From: Clostridiales bacterium
Lineage (GTDB): Bacteria > Bacillota > Clostridia > Peptostreptococcales > T1SED10-28
Assembly: GCA_007134725.1 (NCBI GenBank)
Contig: SLKF01000291.1
Span: 1 to 22,274, forward strand
Length of the DNA: 22,274 bases
Reading direction: 5' to 3'
Positions 14,997-22,256 of this stretch are shown here, in pieces. Position numbers and translations under genes: made by a program. How positions within the stretch are numbered: position 1 is the stretch's first letter; the number at the start of each line of letters is the position of its first letter. The notes beneath the pieces are model-generated. The model was not told the DNA's origin and did no database searches. It was given only the letters and a program-made list of their open reading frames with translations.

Positions 14997-17048
14997 TTAT
15001 ATAATTCGGGTCAAAATAATTAACGCAACGGTTAGAATCACCGTATATATTATAACATCTTCCTTAATAATTGTCATTTCATAGCGATCGGTGATTTTAA
15101 TCGCATTTTTGTAAACCAAATTATAGATTGGTCGATAAAGGGTGGTTTCAACGTCCATCCAGTCCGGCATCGTTAAATGGAATAAATGATACCGGCTTCC
15201 GATAAAAAATATTCCAAACCCGAATAAATAAATCCAGAACATAATGGAAATATCTGCGTAGTTAAAAAAGTTCATATCCACTAAATAATTATTGATAAAG
15301 TATGGATCGTACACAAACTGACGGGCTGCTGGGATTAAAAAAGCATTTAAGAAATAATTGGGCGCCTGTCCGATGGCTACGATTAATATCGCAAGTCCCG
15401 CCATAGCCATATCCATCATGCCGTTATCTCCATCAATTTTTTCATATTTTTCCGGAAGTTTTCCCAGGAACACGTAACCGAAAAGCTTAATAAAAGAACA
15501 TACGGTACCGGCACTGACAATGGTAAACATTACCTCCGCATATCGAAAAGATGAATGACCGTATTCATAGGCTTCAATAATGGCGTGATGAAGCATGGAT
15601 TTGCTGGCAAAACCATTAAACCCCGGCATTCCCGTAATCCCTAAGGCCGCGATCAAGCACACCAAAGCGGTAAAAGGCATTTTTCTCCAGAGACCTCCAA
15701 GCTTATACATATCCTGTTCCTTGGTTCTCAGGTATACCAGTCCTGCTACCATAAACAAGAGGCCTTTAAAGAGGGCATGATTGACAATATGGTATACCGA
15801 CCCGGTAAAGCCCATGGCACCATAGTCTCCAAGATAGGCCGCCACTCCGATTCCCATGACGATATAGCCCATTTGAGAAATGGAGTGATAGGCCAGCATC
15901 TTTTTCATATGAGATTGCTGCAGCGCCATAAATACTCCCACGGTCATAGTGGCAATCCCCACCCAGATGATTACCGCTCCCAAGTTTTCCGAAACTGACC
16001 ACAGGGTAGGATCCAATTCTCCTAAACTGCTAATATCGGGAACAAAGAAACTGGTGATGATTCGAAGAAGGCCAAAGGCCCCAACTTTAATTAAAATTCC
16101 CGAAAGCAAAGCACTGGCCGGTGTAGGTGCTACCGGATGGGCCTTAGGAAGCCAGATATGCAGGGGAAGCATCCCTGCCTTTACGCCAAAACCTAATACA
16201 AAGAACAAGGTGATCACGTATTTAATCCAACCCGCCTCGTTCAGTTCCGCGGCTAAGGGAACGAACTGCAGGGTTCCGGTGTAAACATATAAAAGAATAA
16301 TTCCCAAGAGAATACTGAGACCCCCGGCGACTCCCATATAAATATAGTTGTTTCCCGCCAGCATAGACTCCTTAGACTGGTTATGGGCCACCAACATATA
16401 GGAAGTTAAGGTCATCATCTCAAAAAATAGAAACATTGTTAAAATATCTCCTGCAAATATGGTACCCAGAATTCCTCCGAAGGTTACGGCCATCCACAGA
16501 GAAAACCGATTTCGATGCCGTTCAATTTTCATATAATCCCGGGTATAGATGGTTACCATCAACCATAGAATTCCTGCAGTCATGGCCATAATAAACCCTA
16601 ACATATCCACGGTAAAATAAAGCCCCACCCCAAAAACGCCGGGAATGAAGTAATCAATGCTGCCTTCCGCCACCTGGGGATACATGGCTAAAATGATTAA
16701 AAACGTAACAAAGGTGGAGTTTACCACGGTGGAATCCCGAAGGGTTTCGGATTTTCTACCAATATAGGCCTCTATCGGTCCCCCAATCAAGGGAATCAGT
16801 ATAGCGATAAAGGGCAGATAAGGAATGTTGTTGATAAGATTCACAAAAGTTCCTGCAATGGAGAACTTCGCGTCAAAAATCAAATTTCCACCGGGACCGA
16901 TGCCTGATGCCATGGTAATAAAAATAAATATTCCCACGAGAAATATGGTCAATATAAATACTAATATACAATTCACACAAAAAGAATCCAGACTTTCAGG
17001 GATCCTCTGCAGAAAATTTTCTTTTGGTTTTCGATTCAAGTCCTTCAT
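14997..17048 (-). CDS. NuoL/MrpA N-terminal-like antiporter subunit (683 aa)
   Basis: A large membrane protein of the NuoL/MrpA-N family. MrpA proper is about 800 residues with the C-terminal MbhD/MbhE-like parts fused; here those parts are separate genes upstream, so this corresponds to the antiporter-like part. Glu210 (MFLFFEMMT), Lys290 (GVKAGML), His304 with PTP in KAHPVAPTPASALLSG (302-317), Lys321 (ILIKVGAFG) and Lys428 (NHALFK) are the expected channel residues. An N-terminal extension holds a membrane segment (about 27-47) and a glycine-rich stretch before the common fold. The ATG follows GAGGAGG, 17 bases after mrpD. It is the upstream member of a tandem pair with the 611-residue paralog. 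I leave the symbol open because mrpA would imply the fused protein. Confidence 0.9.
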   Translation of the reverse strand: MKDLNRKPKENFLQRIPESLDSFCVNCILVFILTIFLVGIFIFITMASGIGPGGNLIFDAKFSIAGTFVNLINNIPYLPFIAILIPLIGGPIEAYIGRKSETLRDSTVVNSTFVTFLIILAMYPQVAEGSIDYFIPGVFGVGLYFTVDMLGFIMAMTAGILWLMVTIYTRDYMKIERHRNRFSLWMAVTFGGILGTIFAGDILTMFLFFEMMTLTSYMLVAHNQSKESMLAGNNYIYMGVAGGLSILLGIILLYVYTGTLQFVPLAAELNEAGWIKYVITLFFVLGFGVKAGMLPLHIWLPKAHPVAPTPASALLSGILIKVGAFGLLRIITSFFVPDISSLGELDPTLWSVSENLGAVIIWVGIATMTVGVFMALQQSHMKKMLAYHSISQMGYIVMGIGVAAYLGDYGAMGFTGSVYHIVNHALFKGLLFMVAGLVYLRTKEQDMYKLGGLWRKMPFTALVCLIAALGITGMPGFNGFASKSMLHHAIIEAYEYGHSSFRYAEVMFTIVSAGTVCSFIKLFGYVFLGKLPEKYEKIDGDNGMMDMAMAGLAILIVAIGQAPNYFLNAFLIPAARQFVYDPYFINNYLVDMNFFNYADISIMFWIYLFGFGIFFIGSRYHLFHLTMPDWMDVETTLYRPIYNLVYKNAIKITDRYEMTIIKEDVIIYTVILTVALIILTRII

Positions 17049-17065
17049 GTTTATCCTCCTCTAAA

Positions 17066-18553
17066 TTACAAGAACGTGGGAACCGCTCGCTCAATAATGT
17101 TCATAATAATTTGAGGGAAGATTCCGACTAAAATAATCAGTCCTGCAATAATGACCATGGGCATGGTCATGGTTCTCGGGATACCGTCCCGGGTCATTTC
17201 TTCACTGCCGTCTTCCCTGGGCTTTAGGAAAGCCGCTACAATTATCGGAAGATAATAGACTGCGTTTAGAAAACTGCTTAATAAAATAACTATGAGGTAT
17301 AGGGGCTGACCGGACTCAAGAACCGCCAATGCCAAATACCACTTACTCATAAAGCCGCTCATACCGGGAATACCGATCATCCCTAAGGCGGCAATACTAA
17401 AGACAATCATGGTCAGGGGCATTTCGTATCCGATCCCTGACAAATCACTGATTTTTCTTTTTTCCGTTTTATAAATGACGGCCCCCGCACTTAGGAATAA
17501 TGCAGATTTCATCAATCCATGGGAAACCACATGAAAAAGGGAGACACTCAGGCCTTGGGTCGTGGCCATACCGATCCCCAGAAAAATATACCCTAATTGG
17601 GCCACACTGGAATAAGCCAGCATTCTTTTAATGTCTTTTTGTCCGATGGCAAATACGGACCCCATGATCATACCTACCGCGGCAAAATAAGCAATATAAT
17701 TATGAATACCCAGGTTCCCGATGATAATACTTGTACCGACTAAACGGAAAAGAACTTTCATCGTCACAAAAATATAGACCTTTACCACAAGGCCGGAAAG
17801 TAATGCGCTTGAAGGGGTAGGCGCACTGGAATGGGCATCGGGAAGCCAAGTATGCAAGGGGAAAACCGCAGCCTTGATTCCCAGTCCCGCAGCCATAAAA
17901 CCCAGGGCTAACAGAATATTGGTGGGATACAGTTCCCAGGCAACAACCATTTGCTTGGACATTTCCGTGATGTTTAAGTACCCCGTGGCCATATATAAGA
18001 GTGTTACCCCGAAGAGGAAAGATATGGATGCCAGGGTATTTAACATCAAATATTTAAATGCCGCCATAAAGTTCGCCTTTTTTCTTTTAATGGAAATAAT
18101 AGCGCAGGAAGTCATGGCCAGGATCTCCATAAATACGTATGTATTAAACAGGTCATTGGTAAAAGTAATTCCCACCATTCCCACGAGAAGCAAAAATATC
18201 AAACTGTAATAAACCGGAATTTGCATCGGCAGAATTTCGTGTTCAATGTCTCTTAATGAATAAATCACCACTAAAGTCGTCATCAGAAGAATAAAAAAGA
18301 CCATCATTGTGGAAAATTCGTCAATACTGAACTGTATACCAATAGTAGGACTCCAGTTTCCCACATTATACATGTAAGATCCCTGGGTCATTACCTGAAA
18401 AAGCAGATAACCACTAAGGGATAAGCTTACCATCAGTATGCTTATAATAAAGTATTGTCCCTTTTTATTAAATCTTTTCATCAACAAAGGGGTAATCACG
18501 GCTCCTAAAAGGAGGATGAATAATATAAACAACGGAAACTGCAAATAAGCCAT
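17066..18553 (-). CDS. mrpD: Na+/H+ antiporter subunit D (MrpD/MnhD)
   Basis: A 495-residue polytopic protein of the NuoN/MrpD family, the normal MrpD length, and one of the proton/cation-translocating subunits in the cytoplasmic membrane. Conserved channel residues are seen: Glu143 (YVFMEILAMT), Lys227 (GIKAAVFPLHTWLPDAHSSAPTPSSALLSG region, 225-254), Lys258 (VVKVYIF) and Lys349 (HGLMKSALF). The HSSAPTP motif is the MrpD form. It starts at an ATG after GGGGGGAG, three bases after the mrpC stop. With mrpC directly upstream it keeps the usual C-D order of mrp operons. Confidence 0.94.
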   Translation of the reverse strand: MAYLQFPLFILFILLLGAVITPLLMKRFNKKGQYFIISILMVSLSLSGYLLFQVMTQGSYMYNVGNWSPTIGIQFSIDEFSTMMVFFILLMTTLVVIYSLRDIEHEILPMQIPVYYSLIFLLLVGMVGITFTNDLFNTYVFMEILAMTSCAIISIKRKKANFMAAFKYLMLNTLASISFLFGVTLLYMATGYLNITEMSKQMVVAWELYPTNILLALGFMAAGLGIKAAVFPLHTWLPDAHSSAPTPSSALLSGLVVKVYIFVTMKVLFRLVGTSIIIGNLGIHNYIAYFAAVGMIMGSVFAIGQKDIKRMLAYSSVAQLGYIFLGIGMATTQGLSVSLFHVVSHGLMKSALFLSAGAVIYKTEKRKISDLSGIGYEMPLTMIVFSIAALGMIGIPGMSGFMSKWYLALAVLESGQPLYLIVILLSSFLNAVYYLPIIVAAFLKPREDGSEEMTRDGIPRTMTMPMVIIAGLIILVGIFPQIIMNIIERAVPTFL

Positions 18554-18556
18554 CTT

Positions 18557-18931
18557 CTACTCCCCCCTCATTTCTAAGATTTCATCCAACTCAACGGTGC
18601 CATAAACTTCGTAAATTTTAATGATCAAACTAAGGGCGTAAGCAGTAATACTAACCGCAACAACAATTCCTGTAAGAATCATAGCCGTAGGTAAGGGGTT
18701 CACGTAAGATGCGGTGATCGGTTCTTTCACCGTGCCAAGAATCGGAGCATTCCCTCCGGAGACGTACCCCACAGAAACCATGAATAGAAACACGGCGGTT
18801 TCCATGATGTTCAGTCCGATAACCTTTTTCAGTAAGTTCGGATGGGTTAATACGGTATAAAGGCCGATCACAAAAAGAGTGGCGGCTCCAAAATAGTTGA
18901 TTCGATCTATGATCATTTCAAAAAAATCCAT
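18557..18931 (-). CDS. mrpC: Na+/H+ antiporter subunit C (MrpC/MnhC, NuoK-like)
   Basis: A 124-residue three-helix membrane protein of the NuoK/MrpC family. Hydrophobic stretches are near 13-27, 37-57 and 80-108. The family motifs GLYTVLTHPNLLKKVIGLNIMETAV (22-46, Gly-Leu-Asn with Glu43) and PTAMILTGIVVAVSITAYAL (about 81-100) are clear; the latter is the PxALxLTxIVI signature. It sits one base after mrpB, with AAGGAGG inside the end of mrpB, and three bases before mrpD. In complexes of this type it forms part of the membrane core next to MrpD. Confidence 0.93.
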   Translation of the reverse strand: MDFFEMIIDRINYFGAATLFVIGLYTVLTHPNLLKKVIGLNIMETAVFLFMVSVGYVSGGNAPILGTVKEPITASYVNPLPTAMILTGIVVAVSITAYALSLIIKIYEVYGTVELDEILEMRGE

Positions 18932-18932
18932 A

Positions 18933-19355
18933 TTAATGATCCTCCTTAATGAATACGTGAAAGAGACTGATCAGGGTTACGGCAACTTTAAAGGCAATCC
19001 CCATATTTACCAAAGAGAGCATCTCTACTTGAACTTTTTCTCCATAAGCGATCTGATAGGCTCCCGCTTCTCTGAGCTGCAGTACATCATACCCCATAAA
19101 AATAACTACGAAGGCCATCAAAACAAAACAAAGCAGTACCTCCCGTTTTAACTTTCCAATACGGTTGGGGACTTTTTTCTCCGCTTTTGCAAGACCAAAT
19201 ACAATGGTATATAGAACAATTGCCGAACCCATAATAGCGCCTCCGGCAAAACTTCCTCCCGGTGAGGCGCTGGCGTTTAAAATAATATAAGTGCCGTATA
19301 GATAAATAAAGGGGGTAACAATACGTATAATGGTTTTTACGATTAAATCATCCAT
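18933..19355 (-). CDS. mrpB: Na+/H+ antiporter subunit B (MrpB/MnhB, MbhF-like)
   Basis: A 140-residue membrane protein with four hydrophobic stretches. The MrpB signature is at 26-43 in the form LNASASPGGSFAGGAIMG (PGGxFxGG), with YTIVFG after it; a C-terminal segment FKVAVTLISLF follows. It lies 15 bases after the MbhE-like gene with AAAAGGAG as ribosome site and one base before mrpC, so the order matches MbhE-F-G-H of archaeal membrane hydrogenases as well as B-C-D of mrp operons. It is a non-translocating core subunit in known complexes. Confidence 0.92.
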   Translation of the reverse strand: MDDLIVKTIIRIVTPFIYLYGTYIILNASASPGGSFAGGAIMGSAIVLYTIVFGLAKAEKKVPNRIGKLKREVLLCFVLMAFVVIFMGYDVLQLREAGAYQIAYGEKVQVEMLSLVNMGIAFKVAVTLISLFHVFIKEDH

Positions 19356-19370
19356 GGATGCGTGCTCCTT

Positions 19371-19667
19371 TTACTCTTCTTTAATACTTTTTTTCACTAC
19401 ATTTCCCCGTAGTACGGATATTACCGCAACAATTGAGGTAAATAGTACTCCGGCTTCCAGTAAAGTATCTATGCCACGATAGTATTTTAATACTGCGGTC
19501 ACGGTGTTGGGGGTTTTTGTATCATCGATGGCATTTTCGATGTAGTAATCCGCCACTTCATTTTGACTGGGATTTTCCGGATCTCCAATGGCGGGAAGCT
19601 CCATTACACTGACAAACATAATGCCCAACAGTCCTAAAAACATTAATGGAATAAAAAATTTCCTCAT
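19371..19667 (-). CDS. MbhE-like subunit (equivalent to the extreme C-terminus of MrpA)
   Basis: A 98-residue protein with an N-terminal membrane segment (4-21), a polar middle, and a second segment (about 69-87). The key stretch is NTVTAVLKYYRGIDTLLEA (54-72), which corresponds to NxVNVILVDFRGFDTxGE near the MrpA C-terminus and to archaeal MbhE. I start at the ATG at 19667, after AAGGAGAG; it overlaps the stop of the MbhD-like gene by four bases (ATGA). A frame open further upstream lies inside that gene and is rejected. Being a separate gene shows that MrpA is split in this operon. It has no catalytic role that I can name. Confidence 0.85.
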   Translation of the reverse strand: MRKFFIPLMFLGLLGIMFVSVMELPAIGDPENPSQNEVADYYIENAIDDTKTPNTVTAVLKYYRGIDTLLEAGVLFTSIVAVISVLRGNVVKKSIKEE

Positions 19668-19903
19668 TTTTCCACTCTCCTTATTCTCGAAACCGTGGCT
19701 ATGAGCAGAATCGTAGTCACACCAGCCCCAATGGCAGCTTCCGTTAAGGCAATATCCGGTGCCATCAGTACCAGCCATAAAATCGCCATTACCAAACTGT
19801 ATGAGGCGAAAATGATAATGGCGCTAAGTAAGTCCTTGGTTCGCTCAACGGCCAAGGCGCAAACAATCAAAAATAATATTAAAATGATATTTAAGATTTC
19901 CAT
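19664..19903 (-). CDS. MbhD-like DUF4040 subunit (NuoJ-like part of MrpA)
   Basis: A 79-residue, three-helix membrane protein. It contains DLLSAIIIFASYSLVMAI (24-41) and the signature APDIALTEAAIGAG (48-61), typical of DUF4040/MbhD and of the region after the NuoL-like part of MrpA. This part resembles NuoJ of complex I. Its ATG follows AAGGAGAGG and its stop overlaps the MbhE-like gene. It comes after mrpG with a 44-base gap, in the order seen in archaeal MbhC-MbhD-MbhE. Confidence 0.88.
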   Translation of the reverse strand: MEILNIILILFLIVCALAVERTKDLLSAIIIFASYSLVMAILWLVLMAPDIALTEAAIGAGVTTILLIATVSRIRRVEK

Positions 19904-19947
19904 TTGATCCTCTCCTTATGATCCTTGCCTGAATCCCTACATTACGA

Positions 19948-20262
19948 TTAGTTCTCTTGATCATTACTTTTGAGTGCCTCTTTTTTTTCACTGTGATATT
20001 TTGCTTTAGCAATAATATGGGCTGCGGTAGGATTGGTAATCCTGATAAAAGCAATCACGATGATGCTTTTAATGCTGATTACACTAAACCCGCTATATAC
20101 TGCAATAGCCAGTAGAGCAAGACCCGCGCCTAAGGTATCGCATTTGGTACTGGCATGCATTCTGGTGTAGGTATCGGGCATTCGAAGCAATCCCAAGGTT
20201 CCTACGGCAAAAAAGAAGGCGCTGCTTATTATTAATATCAGTATTATGGCATTTGCGATCAT
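19948..20262 (-). CDS. mrpG: Na+/H+ antiporter subunit G (MrpG/MnhG/PhaG)
   Basis: A 104-residue membrane protein with three hydrophobic segments (3-25, 43-60, 62-80 approximately). The family signature GLLRMPDTYTRMHASTKCDT (24-43) is complete, and the C-terminal ITNPTAAHIIAKA is also typical. It starts after AAGGAGAGG, 12 bases from the mrpF stop. The E-F-G order is the usual one at one end of mrp operons. The charged tail (EKKEALKSNDQEN) should be cytoplasmic. Confidence 0.94.
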   Translation of the reverse strand: MIANAIILILIISSAFFFAVGTLGLLRMPDTYTRMHASTKCDTLGAGLALLAIAVYSGFSVISIKSIIVIAFIRITNPTAAHIIAKAKYHSEKKEALKSNDQEN

Positions 20263-20274
20263 TTATACCTCTCC

Positions 20275-20541
20275 TTAATAAAGCTTCCCTTTTTCCAAAT
20301 ATTTAGATACAGCAATGGTTGCAATAAATCCCATCATGGCATAGACCAGGGCCACATCAATAAAGCTTTCCTGACCGGTTTGTATGGCTAAAAAAGCAAT
20401 AAGCACAGCAATTTTCGTGGAGATCACGTCAATGGCTACCACGCGATCCGCCGCCGTGGGACCTGCATAGGCCCGGTACAGACAGACAAACATTGTGATT
20501 CCCAAAAATATAATAAAACCTAAAAAAACCCCTTCCATCAT
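20275..20541 (-). CDS. mrpF: Na+/H+ antiporter subunit F (MrpF/MnhF/PhaF)
   Basis: An 88-residue three-helix membrane protein with the family core YRAYAGPTAADRVVAIDVIS (22-41); the GPTxxDRVxAxD form is diagnostic. The second segment ALVYAMMGFIATIAVSKYLEKG is typical of the MrpF C-terminus. It begins two bases after the mrpE stop, with GGAGGCGG inside the end of mrpE. Two ATG codons are adjacent at the start, so the start could shift by one residue. Confidence 0.94.
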   Translation of the reverse strand: MMEGVFLGFIIFLGITMFVCLYRAYAGPTAADRVVAIDVISTKIAVLIAFLAIQTGQESFIDVALVYAMMGFIATIAVSKYLEKGKLY

Positions 20542-20543
20542 CT

Positions 20544-21035
20544 TTATTCCGCCTCCAGTTTCCTTACGAATTCTTCGATAATGCTGTCTTCCAATCCTTC
20601 TGCTGCTTCCTTGGTTAATGCGTGCACAAGAAATCCTTCCTCATCAATATCCACCGTTAATGTCCCGGGAGTTAGGGTTACTGCATTCCCATAGATCACT
20701 TTGTCAAAATCCCTTTTAAAGGTTTTGTGTACCTTTACAAAGGAGGGAGAAATTGGTAAGGAAGGAGAAAGAACGATTTTCGCTACCTGCCAGTTGGATT
20801 TTATAATTTCTATTAGCATAATAAAAACAAAATTAATAAAAATCAAGATCTTACCCAGACTAAACAGGGTGGTTTCCTCGGGAGAAAACAATAAGCTTTT
20901 GGAATACAGCATAATCAGGCCCACAGCTCCTGCACCGATCAGCGCAATTTCCAGGGTGACTTGCTGAGATAAAATAATCCAAAATGAAAAAAGCAAAACA
21001 AAATAATAGCTGTAAGTTTTTATACGATTTTTCAA
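20544..21035 (-). CDS. mrpE: Na+/H+ antiporter subunit E (MrpE/MnhE/PhaE)
   Basis: A 163-residue membrane protein with two or three N-terminal hydrophobic segments (about 10-30 and 48-75) and a cytoplasmic C-terminal half. MrpE-type features are LIEIIKSNWQVAKIVLSPS (74-92), and VTLTPGTLTVDIDEEGFLVHAL, the TPGTxTVDI signature. I place the start at TTG (21035) because AAGAGGTG is correctly spaced from it; the frame is open three codons further up, at a GTG that overlaps the ribosome site. It is the promoter-proximal gene of the antiporter operon. Confidence 0.92.
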   Translation of the reverse strand: MKNRIKTYSYYFVLLFSFWIILSQQVTLEIALIGAGAVGLIMLYSKSLLFSPEETTLFSLGKILIFINFVFIMLIEIIKSNWQVAKIVLSPSLPISPSFVKVHKTFKRDFDKVIYGNAVTLTPGTLTVDIDEEGFLVHALTKEAAEGLEDSIIEEFVRKLEAE

Positions 21036-21076
21036 TGTACACACCTCTTAGTCCTGTTCTATGAGATTTTTCAAAG

Positions 21077-21102
21077 CCCTTCTCTTAAGAGAAATTCAAG
21101 GG
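21077..21102 (-). promoter_or_regulatory. Palindrome in the mrp 5' leader
   Basis: TTCTCTTAAGAGAA (21080-21093) is a perfect 14-base palindrome, flanked by CCC (21077-21079) and GGG (21100-21102) that can extend the stem past a six-base bulge. It lies between the predicted transcription start (about 21117) and the mrpE ribosome site. It could be an operator or a leader stem-loop; the regulator is unknown. Confidence 0.45.
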
Positions 21103-21123
21103 TTTCGATTCATGTCATATTCT

Positions 21124-21152
21124 ATTGTACTCCTATTGGTTTTAGATTTCAA
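21124..21152 (-). promoter_or_regulatory. Sigma-A promoter of the mrp operon
   Basis: On the minus strand TTGAAA (21152-21147) and TACAAT (21129-21124) are separated by exactly 17 bases, five of six matches in each box. Transcription would start near 21117, giving a leader of about 80 bases before mrpE. Confidence 0.78.
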
Positions 21153-21207
21153 CATGAAATCGGGAAAACCAGGAAAAATTCTTTTTTTCTCTATTTTCGA
21201 ATATTAG

Positions 21208-21264
21208 TCAAAAATAAAACCCTTCTCTCCGGGCTTTTGTCTTAAAGACCTGAGATGAAGGGTT
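21208..21264 (-). terminator. Intrinsic terminator after the small membrane protein operon
   Basis: On the minus strand AACCCTTCATCTC (21264-21252) pairs with GAGAGAAGGGTT (about 21229-21218), with one bulged base, and an inner GTCTT/AAGAC stem. The stem is followed by TTATTTTTG. It lies just after the 140-codon gene and before the mrp promoter, so the two operons are transcribed separately. Confidence 0.83.
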
Positions 21265-21285
21265 GATGATTCTTTTTCGATTTTT

Positions 21286-21708
21286 TTATTGCATACGTCC
21301 GGCGGGTTCCTGTTTTCCCGCATTGCCTAACTTAGAAAATACCATCCCATACACTTTTTTCAGTCCGATCCAGCATAGACAGGCAATGGCTGCCATAACT
21401 CCTAATTTTCCTCCGACACCCTGATAAACAGGTTCTGCTAAGATAAACAGTAGCCCGGCGATAAGACCTACCGCGGCCATTTCTTTAAAATTGGGTACGT
21501 TTTTCCCTGCCACCATACCGGCGTAGGAAGAGGTTGTGGCCACCACCGCCAGGGTTGTTCCCATTTCAAAGAAATGAGGCAGAAACAGTCCCGATACCAA
21601 TACTACAATGGCGGAGCCGAAAACCGCCCCTTTTTCTAACTTTACACTGATTCCATAGGTTGCTATTCCTGCTAAAACTGCTGTAATTATGATTGCCAGA
21701 TTATCCAT
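21286..21708 (-). CDS. Small membrane protein of unknown function, paralog of its upstream neighbour (140 aa)
   Basis: I do not recognise this family. The 140 residues contain four hydrophobic segments (about 4-22, 28-46, 50-68, 77-92) and a fifth, weaker one (100-117), ending in a basic/polar tail. It shares a pattern with the 118-residue protein encoded just upstream: SYAGMVAG (61-68), and EPVYQGVGGKLG (92-103) compared with EIYAGIGGKGG. The motif E-(P)-(I/V)Y-x-G-(I/V)-GGK-x-G, with an acidic residue in or next to a membrane segment, is the most distinctive point. The ATG follows AGGAGG, 11 bases after the neighbour ends. The pair may form a heteromeric channel or transporter; that is inference. 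It is followed by a terminator and then the mrp promoter. Confidence 0.8.
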   Translation of the reverse strand: MDNLAIIITAVLAGIATYGISVKLEKGAVFGSAIVVLVSGLFLPHFFEMGTTLAVVATTSSYAGMVAGKNVPNFKEMAAVGLIAGLLFILAEPVYQGVGGKLGVMAAIACLCWIGLKKVYGMVFSKLGNAGKQEPAGRMQ

Positions 21709-21719
21709 TATTCTTCCTC

Positions 21720-22076
21720 CTATCCAAAAATGCTCATTATAAAGCGACTTACCTGTACAGAAAATGCTGCAGTGGTTCCACCTTTTCCACCAATTCCTGC
21801 ATAAATCTCTGTCGTAAATAATAGCACGATCCCTACCACTACGCCGGCCAGTGAAGCAGCCCCAATAGTAGGTAGAACAGCGGCGCTGGACATCCCCACA
21901 AAGGATGCGGCATAGGTTGCTCCCGCCACAGGTGCGGACAGTAAAATACCTGCCAATACGCCGACAATTCCATTGGCGATGATCGCGGAATATCCCATTT
22001 CATGTTGAATATACCAAGTGATTACCGTACCGAGAAAGGCACAGATAAATATAGTTGCTTTCTTTTTATCAAACAT
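21720..22076 (-). CDS. Small membrane protein of unknown function, paralog of its downstream neighbour (118 aa)
   Basis: Unrecognised family. The 118 residues hold about four hydrophobic segments (8-24, 30-50, 52-66, 71-89) and a short amphipathic end. The motif EIYAGIGGKGGTTAA (90-104) matches EPVYQGVGGKLGVMAA in the next gene product, and the N-terminal pattern (GTVITWYI... then VLAGILL compared with AGIATYGI... then VLVSGLFL) also lines up, so the two look homologous over their full length. The ATG follows AAGGAGG, which lies in the last bases and just after the stop of the 55-codon gene; the three genes form one tight operon. No signal peptide cleavage site is evident. No function is assigned. 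Confidence 0.8.
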   Translation of the reverse strand: MFDKKKATIFICAFLGTVITWYIQHEMGYSAIIANGIVGVLAGILLSAPVAGATYAASFVGMSSAAVLPTIGAASLAGVVVGIVLLFTTEIYAGIGGKGGTTAAFSVQVSRFIMSIFG

Positions 22077-22088
22077 ACCCAGGCCTCC

Positions 22089-22256
22089 TTATTTTTTTAA
22101 GTCTTTGTAATGATCCGTCAGTCCAACAGCGAAAAACGCCCCTATAATTACCAACAGCCCAATATAAATCGGATCCGTTGTTTTTGTAATCGAAAGAACA
22201 ATCAAGGCTGCACAGGTTAAAATAAACAAAGCAAAACCAATCATCTTTCTTGTCAT
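22089..22256 (-). CDS. Two-helix small membrane protein of unknown function (55 aa)
   Basis: A short gene reading MTRKMIGFALFILTCAAL at its start and ending TDHYKDLKK. The ATG at 22256 follows AGGAGGG at normal spacing, and the TAA (22089-22091) touches the AAGGAGG of the next gene. Two membrane segments (about 5-22 and 28-46) are joined by a short SITKTTDP turn, so both ends should face the cytoplasm. It is the first gene visible of the three-gene small membrane protein operon; more genes may lie beyond the right edge, since only 18 bases remain. Function unknown; it could be an accessory subunit of the two proteins encoded downstream. Confidence 0.78.
   Translation of the reverse strand: MTRKMIGFALFILTCAALIVLSITKTTDPIYIGLLVIIGAFFAVGLTDHYKDLKK

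Noticed and set aside
13091..21035. Complex I (nuo) or membrane-bound hydrogenase operon
   Set aside because: MrpE, MrpF, MrpG and MrpB signatures are present, and no NuoB/C/D/I or hydrogenase large/small subunit is encoded in the window.
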